From Hyphomicrobiales bacterium (lineage in GTDB: Bacteria > Pseudomonadota > Alphaproteobacteria > Rhizobiales > Beijerinckiaceae), in NCBI GenBank assembly GCA_028865375.1, contig JAGWKJ010000079.1, positions 1 to 9,210 on the forward strand: DNA of 9,210 bases, written 5' to 3'. This document shows, in pieces, positions 1 through 7,246 of this stretch. The notes below the pieces were generated by a model. The model did not search any database. It worked only from the letters and a program-made list of their open reading frames with translations, and was not told where the DNA came from. A program made the translations under genes and the position numbers. Numbering within the stretch: position 1 is the stretch's first letter; each line of letters opens with the position of its first letter.

Positions 1-1095
1 CTCGTCAAGGCGCCCGACGCGCTCGGCCGCGTGTCGGGCGACCGCTTCGGCGCGCTGCTCGTCGGCGGGGACGACGTCACGACGCTGGCCGCGCGCGCCG
101 ACGCGATCCGCCGCGCGATCGCCGCGCCGATCGCGGTGGGCGACCGCGAGGCCTCGCTCACCGCCTCGGTCGGCTGGGCCGCGTTCGACCCCGCCGCGCA
201 CCGCGGCCGCGACGACCCGTTGAAGGACGCCGAGATCGCGCTCGCCTTCGCCAAGCGCGGCGGCGGCGACCACGCCGAGGCGTTCCGCGCCTCGATGCGC
301 ACGTCGGGCGCGGACCGGTTCTCGCTCGCCTCCGACCTCCGCCGCGCGCTCGACAGGCGCGAGATGCGCGTCGTGTTCCAGCCGATCGTCCGGCTTGAGG
401 ACCGCGCGATCGCGGGCTTCGAGGCGCTGCTGCGCTGGGAACATCCGCGGCTCGGCCGCCTCGCGCCCTCCGAGTTCGTGCCGCTGGCCGAGGAAACCGG
501 CCTCATCGTCGAGCTCGGCCTGTTCGCGATGGACCAGGCCGCGCGCGAGCTGCGCGCCTGGCAGCACGCGGTGGACGTGCGCCCGCCGCTGTTCGTCTCC
601 GTCAACGTGTCGTCGCGCCAGATGCTGCGCCACGACCTGATCGCCGACGTGAAGGACGTGGTGGCGCGCAGCGGCGTCGCGCGCGGCACGCTGAAGCTGG
701 AGCTGACCGAGAGCCTCGTGATGGAGAACCCCGAGTTCGCCGCCCAGGTGCTCGCCCGCGTGCGCGAGCTCGGCGCCGGGCTCGCGCTCGACGATTTCGG
801 CACCGGCCATTCCTCGCTCGCCTACCTGCAGCGCTTCCCGTTCGACACGGTGAAGATCGATCGTTCGCTGGTGAAGCCCGACGCGCGCGGCGCGCGGCCG
901 GTGATCCTGCGCTCGATCGTGGCGATGTGCCGCGACCTCAAGATGGCGGTGGTCGCCGAGGGCGCCGAAAGCGCGTCGGACGCGGTCGAGCTCGCCCAGC
1001 TCGGCTGCGAGTTCGCGCAGGGCTTCGCCTTCGGCCAGCCGCTGTCGGCGGCCGACGCGCGCAAGCTGGTCGGCGCCAAGCCCGCGGCGGCGTGA
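1..1095 (+). CDS. GGDEF-EAL domain c-di-GMP protein, 3' part (5' end outside window)
   Basis: The reading frame is open from base 1 and ends in TGA at 1093-1095, so the 5' part lies outside the window. Residue numbers count from base 1. Residues 1-95 are the end of a GGDEF (diguanylate cyclase) domain. Its signature reads SGDRF at residues 12-16, so the G and E needed for cyclase activity are replaced and the domain is probably inactive or only regulatory. Residues about 110-355 form a complete EAL domain (c-di-GMP phosphodiesterase). The expected metal and catalytic positions are present: E141 (EALLRW), N202 (VNVSS), the ELTES motif, D264-D265 (DDFGTGHSS), K285 (KIDRS), E320 (AEG) and Q340 (QGF). 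Inference: an active phosphodiesterase hydrolysing c-di-GMP to pGpG. Sensor domains such as PAS or membrane segments may lie upstream but cannot be seen. The gene converges on gyrB. Confidence 0.93.
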   Translation, partial: LVKAPDALGRVSGDRFGALLVGGDDVTTLAARADAIRRAIAAPIAVGDREASLTASVGWAAFDPAAHRGRDDPLKDAEIALAFAKRGGGDHAEAFRASMRTSGADRFSLASDLRRALDRREMRVVFQPIVRLEDRAIAGFEALLRWEHPRLGRLAPSEFVPLAEETGLIVELGLFAMDQAARELRAWQHAVDVRPPLFVSVNVSSRQMLRHDLIADVKDVVARSGVARGTLKLELTESLVMENPEFAAQVLARVRELGAGLALDDFGTGHSSLAYLQRFPFDTVKIDRSLVKPDARGARPVILRSIVAMCRDLKMAVVAEGAESASDAVELAQLGCEFAQGFAFGQPLSAADARKLVGAKPAAA

Positions 1096-1152
1096 GGGCG
1101 AAGAATTTCGACCCCTTCGCCATTTGCCCGCCTCGCCCCCTCCGTCTCGCCA

Positions 1153-1175
1153 CCTCCCCCGTTTCACGGGGGAGG
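1153..1175. terminator. Palindromic hairpin between convergent genes, possible bidirectional terminator
   Basis: A perfect 9-bp stem (CCTCCCCCG, 1153-1161, and CGGGGGAGG, 1167-1175) encloses the loop TTTCA. It lies in the 92-bp gap between the convergent EAL-protein gene and gyrB, where a two-way terminator would be expected. There is no T-tract on either side, so it is not a canonical intrinsic terminator. Similar CCTCCCCCG...CGGGGGAGG palindromes are, as far as I recall, common intergenic repeats in GC-rich alphaproteobacteria, so this may be one copy of a dispersed REP-like family. Confidence 0.5.
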
Positions 1176-1187
1176 AGAGCCGCCCGC

Positions 1188-3629
1188 TCACGCGTCGATG
1201 TTGGCGGCGCTGAGGGCGTTCTCCTGGATGAACTCGCGGCGCGGCTCGACGACGTCGCCCATCAGCTTGACGAACGTGTCGTCGGCCTCGTCGGCCTCCT
1301 TCACGCGCACCTGCAGCAGCGAGCGGGCGTCGCGGTCGAGCGTGGTCTCCCACAGCTCGTCCTTGTTCATCTCGCCCAGCCCCTTGTAGCGCTGGATCGC
1401 GGTCACGCCCTTGCGGCCTGCGTCCATCACGGCATCGAACAGGGCGGAAGGCCCTACGACGGCGCGGCGCTCCGCCTTGCGCTGGAATTCCGCGGGCGCG
1501 GCGAACGCTTCGGCCAGCCTCGCGGCGAATTCGTCGAGCCGGCGCGCGTCCGCCGAGGCGAGCAGGCCGGCGTCGAGCGCGGTGGAGTGCCGCACGCCGC
1601 GCACTTCGCGGGCGAAAACGTAGCCGCCGTCCTCGACGCGACCGCTCCAGCCGCCTTCGCCCTCGTCGGCGACGGCGTCGAGCCGGCGCGCGACGTCGCC
1701 CGCCAGCGCGACGGCGGCGTCGTCGTCGCGGATCGGCCGCAGCGCGCCGGCGATGGCGGCGAATTCCAACGCCGCGCGACCGTAGCGCGAATGGGGCAGG
1801 GCGAGCGCGGCGCGGAACTGGCGCGCCTCCTCGACCGTGCGCGCGAGGTCGGCGCCGGCGCGCGTCTCGCCGGAGGCGAGCTTCAGCGTCGCGCCTTCGA
1901 GCCCCGCCTCGACGAGCCAAGCCTCCAGCGCGCGCTGGTCCTTCAGGTAGCGCCCGGCCTGGCCGCGCTTGGCCTTGAACAGCGGCGGCTGCGCGATGAA
2001 CAGGTGGCCGCGCTCGATCAGCTCGGGCATCTGCCGGTAGAAGAAGGTCAGCAGCAGCGTGCGGATGTGGGCGCCGTCGACGTCGGCGTCGGTCATGATG
2101 ATGACCTTGTGGTAGCGCAGCTTGCCGACGTCGAAGTCCTGCCGGCCGATGCCGGTGCCCAGCGCCGTGATCAGCGTGCCGATCTGCTCGCTCGACAGCA
2201 TCTTGTCGAAGCGCGCGCGCTCGACGTTGAGGATCTTGCCGCGCAGCGGCAGCACGGCCTGGTATTCGCGGTTGCGGCCCTGCTTGGCGGTGCCGCCCGC
2301 GCTATCGCCCTCGACGAGGAAGATCTCGGCCTTGGCGGGATCGCGCTCCTGGCAGTCGGCGAGCTTGCCGGGCAGGTTGGCGACGTCGAGCGCGCCCTTG
2401 CGCCGCGTGAGTTCGCGCGCCTTGCGCGCCGCCTCGCGCGCCTGGGCCGCCTCGACCACCTTGCCGACGATGGCGCGCGCGGGCGCCGGATTCTCTTCGA
2501 ACCAGGTCGCCAGCGCTTCGTTGACGACGCCCTCGACCGCGGGGCGCACCTCGGAGGAGACCAGCTTGTCCTTGGTCTGCGACGAGAACTTCGGGTCGGG
2601 AACCTTGACCGAGAGCACGCAGGTCAGGCCCTCGCGGCAATCGTCGCCCGAGAGCTCGACCTTCTCGCGCTTGGCGAGGCCGGAGCTCTCCGCGTAGCCG
2701 GTCACCTGGCGCGTGAGCGCCGCGCGCAGGCCCGCCAAATGCGTGCCGCCGTCGCGCTGCGGGATGTTGTTGGTGAAGACGAGCGTGTTCTCGTGGTAGC
2801 CGTCGTTCCACCACAGAGCGGCTTCAACGGCCACGCCGTCGCGCTCGCCGCGCACGCGGATCGGCGCGTCGACCAGCGGTTGCTTGGCGCGGTCGAGGTG
2901 GCGCACGAAGGCCTCGATGCCGCCTTCGTAATGCAGCTCCTCGCGCCTGGGCTCGGCGTGGCGCAGGTCGGCCAGCGCGATGCGCACGCCCGAATTGAGG
3001 AACGCCAGCTCGCGCAGCCGGTGCTCGATGGTGGCGAAGTCGAACTCGACCTGCGTGAAGGTGACGGGCGAGGGCGTGAAGGTCACCTCCGTGCCGCGCC
3101 GCGGCTTGCCGTCGACGATCTGCGCCGGGCCGACGATCGCGAGCGGCGCCACGGGGTCGCCGTCGCGGAACTCCATCGCGTGCTCGATCCCGCCGCGCCA
3201 CACGCGCAGCTTCAGCGACGACGACAGCGCGTTGACGACCGAGACGCCGACGCCGTGCAGACCGCCCGAGACCTTGTAGGAATTCTGGTCGAATTTCCCG
3301 CCCGCGTGCAGCTGGGTCATGATGACCTCGGCGGCGGAAACGCCCTCCTCCTTGTGCATGTCGACGGGAATGCCGCGGCCGTCGTCCGACACGGTGCAGG
3401 AGCCGTCGGCGTTCAGCGTCACCTCGACGCGGCTGGCGTGGCCCGCCAGCGTCTCGTCGATCGCGTTGTCGACGACCTCGTAGACCATGTGGTGCAGGCC
3501 CGAGCCGTCGTCGGTGTCGCCGATGTACATGCCCGGCCGCTTGCGCACGGCGTCGAGCCCGCGCAGCACCTTGATCGAGTCCGCGCCGTAGCTTTCGGCG
3601 GCGGCCGGGGCGGGGGAGGCGGCTTGCAT
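1188..3629 (-). CDS. gyrB: DNA gyrase subunit B (GyrB)
   Basis: Encodes the ATPase subunit of DNA gyrase, which with GyrA introduces negative supercoils. At 813 aa it is close to the usual GyrB length (about 805). The N-terminal GHKL ATPase domain shows RPGMYIGD, catalytic E51 and N55 (YEVVDNAIDE), DDGRGIP at 82-88 and GGLHGVGVSVVNALS. R145 aligns with the coumarin-resistance arginine R136 of E. coli. A transducer domain follows. The TOPRIM domain has EGDSAGG (E440) and DADVDGAHI (D514, D516, D518), then the QRYKGLGEM segment and a C-terminus ending NALSAANIDA, which resembles E. coli GyrB rather than ParE. The ATG at 3629 is chosen because conserved sequence begins about 15 residues later (ADSIKVLRGLDAVRKRPGM); the frame stays open upstream without family similarity. 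There is no clear Shine-Dalgarno sequence. recF and dnaA are not adjacent. Confidence 0.98.
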   Translation of the reverse strand: MQAASPAPAAAESYGADSIKVLRGLDAVRKRPGMYIGDTDDGSGLHHMVYEVVDNAIDETLAGHASRVEVTLNADGSCTVSDDGRGIPVDMHKEEGVSAAEVIMTQLHAGGKFDQNSYKVSGGLHGVGVSVVNALSSSLKLRVWRGGIEHAMEFRDGDPVAPLAIVGPAQIVDGKPRRGTEVTFTPSPVTFTQVEFDFATIEHRLRELAFLNSGVRIALADLRHAEPRREELHYEGGIEAFVRHLDRAKQPLVDAPIRVRGERDGVAVEAALWWNDGYHENTLVFTNNIPQRDGGTHLAGLRAALTRQVTGYAESSGLAKREKVELSGDDCREGLTCVLSVKVPDPKFSSQTKDKLVSSEVRPAVEGVVNEALATWFEENPAPARAIVGKVVEAAQAREAARKARELTRRKGALDVANLPGKLADCQERDPAKAEIFLVEGDSAGGTAKQGRNREYQAVLPLRGKILNVERARFDKMLSSEQIGTLITALGTGIGRQDFDVGKLRYHKVIIMTDADVDGAHIRTLLLTFFYRQMPELIERGHLFIAQPPLFKAKRGQAGRYLKDQRALEAWLVEAGLEGATLKLASGETRAGADLARTVEEARQFRAALALPHSRYGRAALEFAAIAGALRPIRDDDAAVALAGDVARRLDAVADEGEGGWSGRVEDGGYVFAREVRGVRHSTALDAGLLASADARRLDEFAARLAEAFAAPAEFQRKAERRAVVGPSALFDAVMDAGRKGVTAIQRYKGLGEMNKDELWETTLDRDARSLLQVRVKEADEADDTFVKLMGDVVEPRREFIQENALSAANIDA

Positions 3630-3857
3630 CGTCAAGGGCGTTTTCCGTCGGAAATCGTGGACTTTCGCGCGATTCGCGCGACCCCCCACCTTAGCCGCTT
3701 TCGCCGCGGAAATCGATTGCCGGAAGCGGCCGGTCCCTTGGATCGGCCGGCGTCGCGGCGCCCGTCCACTGTGCATATCGCATGGGTTCCATGTCCGATC
3801 GGTAAGTTGAACATTCGGCGGCCGGCGCCCATCTCTTCCCCTCACGGGGACGACCGG
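3630..3857. promoter_or_regulatory. Divergent intergenic region between gyrB and the LysR-type gene
   Basis: These 228 bp must carry the gyrB promoter (leftward) and probably the regulator's promoter (rightward). Composition is more mixed than in the genes. Visible elements: a 6-bp inverted repeat CGCGCG-ATT-CGCGCG at 3666-3680 in the gyrB leader; a leftward -10-like TAAGGT at 3693-3688 with no good -35; a rightward TTGAAC at 3807-3812 with only a weak -10 at 3830-3835; and an 8-bp palindrome CCGATCGG at 3795-3802. None is decisive. A LysR-type protein often binds a T-N11-A dyad upstream of its own gene; I see no clear one. Confidence 0.4.
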
Positions 3858-4763
3858 ATGCTCGACCGACTGACCGGCATGGAAGTCTTCGCCAAGGTCG
3901 CGCGCACGGGCGCCTTCGTGGGCGCCGCGCGCGAGCTCGGCATGTCGCAGACGATGGTGACCAAGCACGTCGCCGCGGTCGAGGCGCGGCTGGGCGCGAC
4001 GCTGTTCCACCGCACGACGCGCAAGCTCTCGCTGACCGACGTCGGGCGGACCTATCTCGAACGCGTCACCCGCCTGCTGGCCGACATGGAGGCGGTCGAG
4101 ATCGAGATGGCCGAAGAGGGCGGGGAGCCGCGTGGGCGCTTGCGGGTGGCGGCGCCGGCCGCGCTCGGCGTGCGCTGGATCGCGCCGCTGGTGCCAGAAT
4201 TCAACCGCCGCAACCCCAAGGTCATTGTCGAGCTCGGCCTGCGCAACGGCGCCGTCGACCTCGCCGACGGCGCGTGGGATCTCGCGATCCGCGCCGGCCA
4301 TCTCGAGGATTCCAGCCAGATCGCGCGCAAGCTCGCGCCCTGCCGCATGGCCCTGTGCGCGGCGCCGGTCTATCTCGCCGAACGCGGCGCGCCGAGGCGG
4401 ATCGACGAGCTCGCCGGCCATTCCTGCCTGAGCTACGCGGAAACGCGCGTGGGCGCTGGCCGCACGTGGCGGTTCGGCGCCGCGGGGGCGCGCGCGATCG
4501 AAGTGTCGGGGCCGCTCTACGCCGACAACGTCGAGGCGCTGCGGGCGGCGGCGGTGGCGGGCATGGGGATCGTGTGCCTGCCGCGCTACGTCGTGGTGGA
4601 CGATCTCGCTTCGGGCGCCTTGGCCGAGCTCGCGCTCGACGAGCCGCCGACGGATTTCGGCGCCATCTGGGCCGTGCACTTGGCCGAGCGCGCTTCGCCC
4701 AAACTGCGCGCGTTCATGGACGTTCTCGCGGCGACCTTCGCCGCGCCGCCGTGGCGCGATTGA
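3858..4763 (+). CDS. LysR-type transcriptional regulator (CrgA/DmlR-like group)
   Basis: A 301-aa protein of typical LysR length. Residues about 6-65 form the winged helix-turn-helix (GMEVFAKVARTGAFVGAA, then ELGMSQTMVTKHVAAVE and LGATLFHRTTRKLSLTDVG). Residues about 95-295 form the periplasmic-binding-protein-like effector domain, beginning RGRLRVAAPAALG. It includes the segment WDLAIRAGHLEDSS, typical of the CrgA/DmlR/PecT-like branch, and ends with a region containing AGMGIVCLPRYVV. The ligand and targets cannot be told from the sequence. The ATG at 3858 has a weak GGGGA upstream; an alternative ATG is at 3879 (residue 8), just before the conserved MEVFAKV. The frame stays open far upstream across the opposite strand of gyrB, which is a high-GC artefact. 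The gene is divergent from gyrB and converges on the small secreted-protein gene. Its target may lie elsewhere, because gyrB is an unlikely LysR target. Confidence 0.95.
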   Translation: MLDRLTGMEVFAKVARTGAFVGAARELGMSQTMVTKHVAAVEARLGATLFHRTTRKLSLTDVGRTYLERVTRLLADMEAVEIEMAEEGGEPRGRLRVAAPAALGVRWIAPLVPEFNRRNPKVIVELGLRNGAVDLADGAWDLAIRAGHLEDSSQIARKLAPCRMALCAAPVYLAERGAPRRIDELAGHSCLSYAETRVGAGRTWRFGAAGARAIEVSGPLYADNVEALRAAAVAGMGIVCLPRYVVVDDLASGALAELALDEPPTDFGAIWAVHLAERASPKLRAFMDVLAATFAAPPWRD

Positions 4764-4776
4764 ACCGCGTGGCGGC

Positions 4777-4798
4777 CGGGCGCGGCATGCCGCGCCCG
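4777..4798. terminator. 22-bp perfect palindrome, possible two-way terminator
   Basis: The 22 bases are a perfect palindrome; the first half is CGGGCGCGGCA. As RNA it would fold into a stem of about 9 bp around a short CATG loop. It lies in the 63-bp gap between the stop of the LysR-type gene (4763) and the stop of the convergent small gene (4827), the expected place for a shared terminator. No T-tract follows on either strand, so termination is inferred from position and stem strength only. Confidence 0.5.
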
Positions 4799-4826
4799 AT
4801 CGTCGTCGCAACGGCGTACGATGGCG

Positions 4827-5051
4827 TCAGCGGACGCCGCCGTTGCCGTTGCCGTCGTTGGCGCAACGCCCGTCCGCGAGCTTGAAGTAGATCGGGTCGC
4901 CGGGCGTCTGGTCGCTCGAGCAGGATGTCGCGGCGTAGCCGCGGTCCTGGTAGCTCGCGGCGTATTGCGAGCGTTCGGCGGCGAAAGCCGAGGTCGCGAG
5001 CGCGCCGGACAGCAGGGCGGCGGCGGCGAGACTGGTGAGAACGGTCTTCAT
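4827..5051 (-). CDS. Small secreted protein, 74 aa, two cysteines, family unknown
   Basis: I do not recognise a family. The N-terminus is a clear Sec signal peptide: MKT, a hydrophobic stretch (VLTSLAAAALLSGALA) and an AFA-AE signal peptidase I site after residue 24. The mature protein would be about 50 aa, Tyr- and Asp-rich, with two cysteines (in ATSCSSDQ and GRCANDG) that could form a disulfide. It ends in a flexible Asn/Gly tail (NDGNGNGG). The segment TPGDPIYFKLADGRCAND looks like an ordered core. The start is well supported: AGGAG lies 7 nt before the ATG on the minus strand. The gene stands alone, convergent with the LysR-type gene and facing away from the DoxX-like gene. Inference: an exported periplasmic or surface protein of unknown role. 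Gene reality rests on the signal peptide plus Shine-Dalgarno. Confidence 0.8.
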   Translation of the reverse strand: MKTVLTSLAAAALLSGALATSAFAAERSQYAASYQDRGYAATSCSSDQTPGDPIYFKLADGRCANDGNGNGGVR

Positions 5052-5134
5052 GGCATGCTCCTATTTCCAAATCGCGCTCCCTTCATTTCGGGGCGCGGGA
5101 CTTACGTAGGCGCCATGTGATCCGGCATAATCCC

Positions 5135-5165
5135 CGCGGCGGGAAAGGGACTCTTTCCCGCCGCG
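5135..5165. repeat. Hairpin with 13-bp perfect stem
   Basis: The arms CGCGGCGGGAAAG (5135-5147) and CTTTCCCGCCGCG (5153-5165) pair perfectly around the loop GGACT. This is the strongest stem-loop by arm length in the window. It lies 84 bp upstream of the small secreted-protein gene and 386 bp upstream of the DoxX-like gene, so it is not at the end of any gene I can identify. No T-tract follows on either strand. A -10-like CATAAT (5126-5131, rightward) immediately precedes it. It could be part of a non-coding RNA, a protein-binding palindrome or a dispersed repeat; the sequence does not decide. Confidence 0.6.
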
Positions 5166-5486
5166 CCGCGAAACCCGCGCCCCGGCCCCGCCCGAAGCGC
5201 CGCGGAGAAGTCAGTCGCTCGCACAGAGCCCGTCGGCCCGCGTGACGTCGGACGGATCGGCCGGCCCCCGCCGGAGCGCGTCCATCCTGTGTCCGCGACC
5301 TCCGCTCCCTTGCCGGCGAACCGCGTCGAGAGCGCAAACGTCCCGCCGCGACCGATGGGTCACGGGGGCCCGTCGATTTGCGAGCGATCGTCGAGGATCC
5401 GTCGGCGACCGCAGCGCGCTTTTTCTCGACACGGCGCAATCGCCCTGAACCTTCGCGGCGGACATATTTCGGATCGAGATGCGTGG

Positions 5487-5492
5487 TATAGA
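5487..5492 (+). promoter_or_regulatory. Possible -10 element of the DoxX-like gene
   Basis: TATAGA, preceded by GTGG, is the best -10-like hexamer in the gap and lies about 60 nt before the ATG of the DoxX-like gene. The sequence 17-18 nt upstream (around CATATT, 5463-5468) does not resemble TTGACA, so the promoter call is weak. Confidence 0.3.
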
Positions 5493-5551
5493 GCAATTCG
5501 GCGTCGCCACGTCGCCCCACGAACTTCATTGGCGGATCGTGGAGCGACGGC

Positions 5552-6133
5552 ATGACGACGAACGTTTCCCGGAACGACTCTCGCTTGGCGCCGCATGCGG
5601 TCGGGGCGAACCCATCCGTTCCGGGTTGGCGGTTCGCGGGCCTTGGCCTGCTTCGAATCGCCTTCGGCATCGTCTGGGCCATCGACGCGGCGTTCAAATG
5701 GCAACCGGGCTTCACCGACAACTTCGTTTCCTACGTGACCGGCGCGCTGAAGGATCAACCCGTGGCGGTGCGCGCCTGGATTAGGCTCTGGGTCGACGTG
5801 ATCCAGGTCGACCCGCGTCTGTTCGCGCATCTGGTGGCGACAAGCGAAACCGCCCTCGCGATCGCGCTGATCGCGGGCGCTTTCAGCAACCTCGCCTTCT
5901 TCGGGGGAACGTCGCTGGCGCTCGTGATTTGGTCCACGGCCGAAGGGTTCGGCGGACCCTACAAGACCGGTTCGACGGACATCGGCACCGCGATCATTTA
6001 TGTCTTGGTGTTCGTCGGTCTCTTTCTGGCGAAAGCCGGACTGCCGCTCGGGATCGATCGCCGTCTGACCCCGTGGCTCGGACGCTGGGGATGGATCGCC
6101 AGCGGCCCGTTGGACGCGACGGACCCGGGTTGA
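5552..6133 (+). CDS. DoxX/DoxD-like membrane protein
   Basis: A 193-aa predicted inner-membrane protein with four hydrophobic segments at about residues 28-46, 88-110, 113-130 and 143-161. A hydrophilic N-terminus of about 25 aa precedes them. The opening helix (GLLRIAFGIVWAIDAAFKW), the conserved E99 in the second helix, and STDIGTAIIYVLVFVGLFL near the end fit the DoxX/DoxD-like family as I know it. Relatives include the small subunit of archaeal thiosulfate:quinone oxidoreductase, but most bacterial members have no defined role, so no reaction is assigned. GGAG lies 7 nt before the ATG. Codon use is less G/C-biased at the third position than in neighbouring genes (for example ATT, AGG, ACA, GGA and CTT appear), suggesting later acquisition or relaxed selection. 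No DUF692, DUF2063 or DUF2282 partner genes, which accompany some DoxX genes, are present. Confidence 0.85.
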   Translation: MTTNVSRNDSRLAPHAVGANPSVPGWRFAGLGLLRIAFGIVWAIDAAFKWQPGFTDNFVSYVTGALKDQPVAVRAWIRLWVDVIQVDPRLFAHLVATSETALAIALIAGAFSNLAFFGGTSLALVIWSTAEGFGGPYKTGSTDIGTAIIYVLVFVGLFLAKAGLPLGIDRRLTPWLGRWGWIASGPLDATDPG

Positions 6134-6137
6134 ACGG

Positions 6138-6153
6138 CGAACGTCGGCGTTCG
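6138..6153 (+). terminator. Short hairpin just after the DoxX-like gene
   Basis: The arms CGAACG (6138-6143) and CGTTCG (6148-6153) enclose the tetraloop TCGG, starting 5 nt after the stop codon of the DoxX-like gene. The stem is short and no T-tract follows, so any termination would be weak. Its position suggests a transcript end or a 3' stabiliser. Confidence 0.3.
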
Positions 6154-6175
6154 GTCGCTCGCCAGGCGCCCCTCG

Positions 6176-6209
6176 CGCGCGGCGTCGTTTCGCGCTAACG
6201 ACGCGCGCG
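6176..6209 (+). promoter_or_regulatory. Stem-loop abutting the dusA start codon
   Basis: Bases 6182-6189 pair with 6197-6204 (8 bp, loop TCGCGCT). Below a single bulged G (6181), 6176-6180 pair with 6205-6209 (5 bp). The stem therefore ends on the base directly before the dusA ATG at 6210. No Shine-Dalgarno sequence is present, and the usual ribosome-docking region lies inside the stem. It could limit dusA translation or be a transcript boundary with a leaderless start. The pairing is seen directly; any regulatory role is inferred. Confidence 0.45.
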
Positions 6210-7220
<1,011 letters not shown>

Positions 7221-7246
7221 GCCGGGCGGACGCGGAAGGGCGGGCG

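Larger units (their letters stand above)
5052..5551. other. About 500 bp without a convincing gene
   Basis: This stretch separates the small secreted-protein gene (leftward) from the DoxX-like gene (rightward). Several open frames cross it on both strands. None has family similarity, a good ribosome-binding site or the strong third-position G/C bias of the neighbouring genes, and their translations are Arg/Ser/Pro-rich. The left 80 bp should hold the promoter of the small gene (weak candidate: TACGTA at 5103-5108, leftward). A 13-bp-stem hairpin lies at 5135-5165. The right end has a -10-like TATAGA at 5487-5492 and the GGAG of the DoxX-like gene at 5541-5544. The remainder could hold a small RNA or a decayed gene, but I see no direct support for either. 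Confidence 0.55.

Noticed and set aside
3791..3814. ATGT...ACAT dyad and CCGATCGG palindrome as a LysR operator
   Set aside because: The two symmetry centres do not coincide (about 4 bp apart) and neither fits a clear T-N11-A site.
927..3857. Very long open frame on the + strand opposite gyrB, running in frame into the LysR-type gene
   Set aside because: It mirrors gyrB codons in a high-GC genome, its translation is low-complexity Arg/Ala/Val-rich without family similarity, and the LysR protein starts cleanly at 3858.
3630..4811. Upstream extension of the gyrB frame on the minus strand
   Set aside because: Conserved GyrB sequence begins shortly after the ATG at 3629; the extension is antisense to the LysR-type gene and has no similarity to any family.
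5083..5721. 212-aa minus-strand frame and smaller overlapping frames in and around the gene-free stretch
   Set aside because: Arg/Ser/Pro-rich translations, no ribosome-binding site or recognisable motif, and overlap with the DoxX-like gene on the opposite strand.
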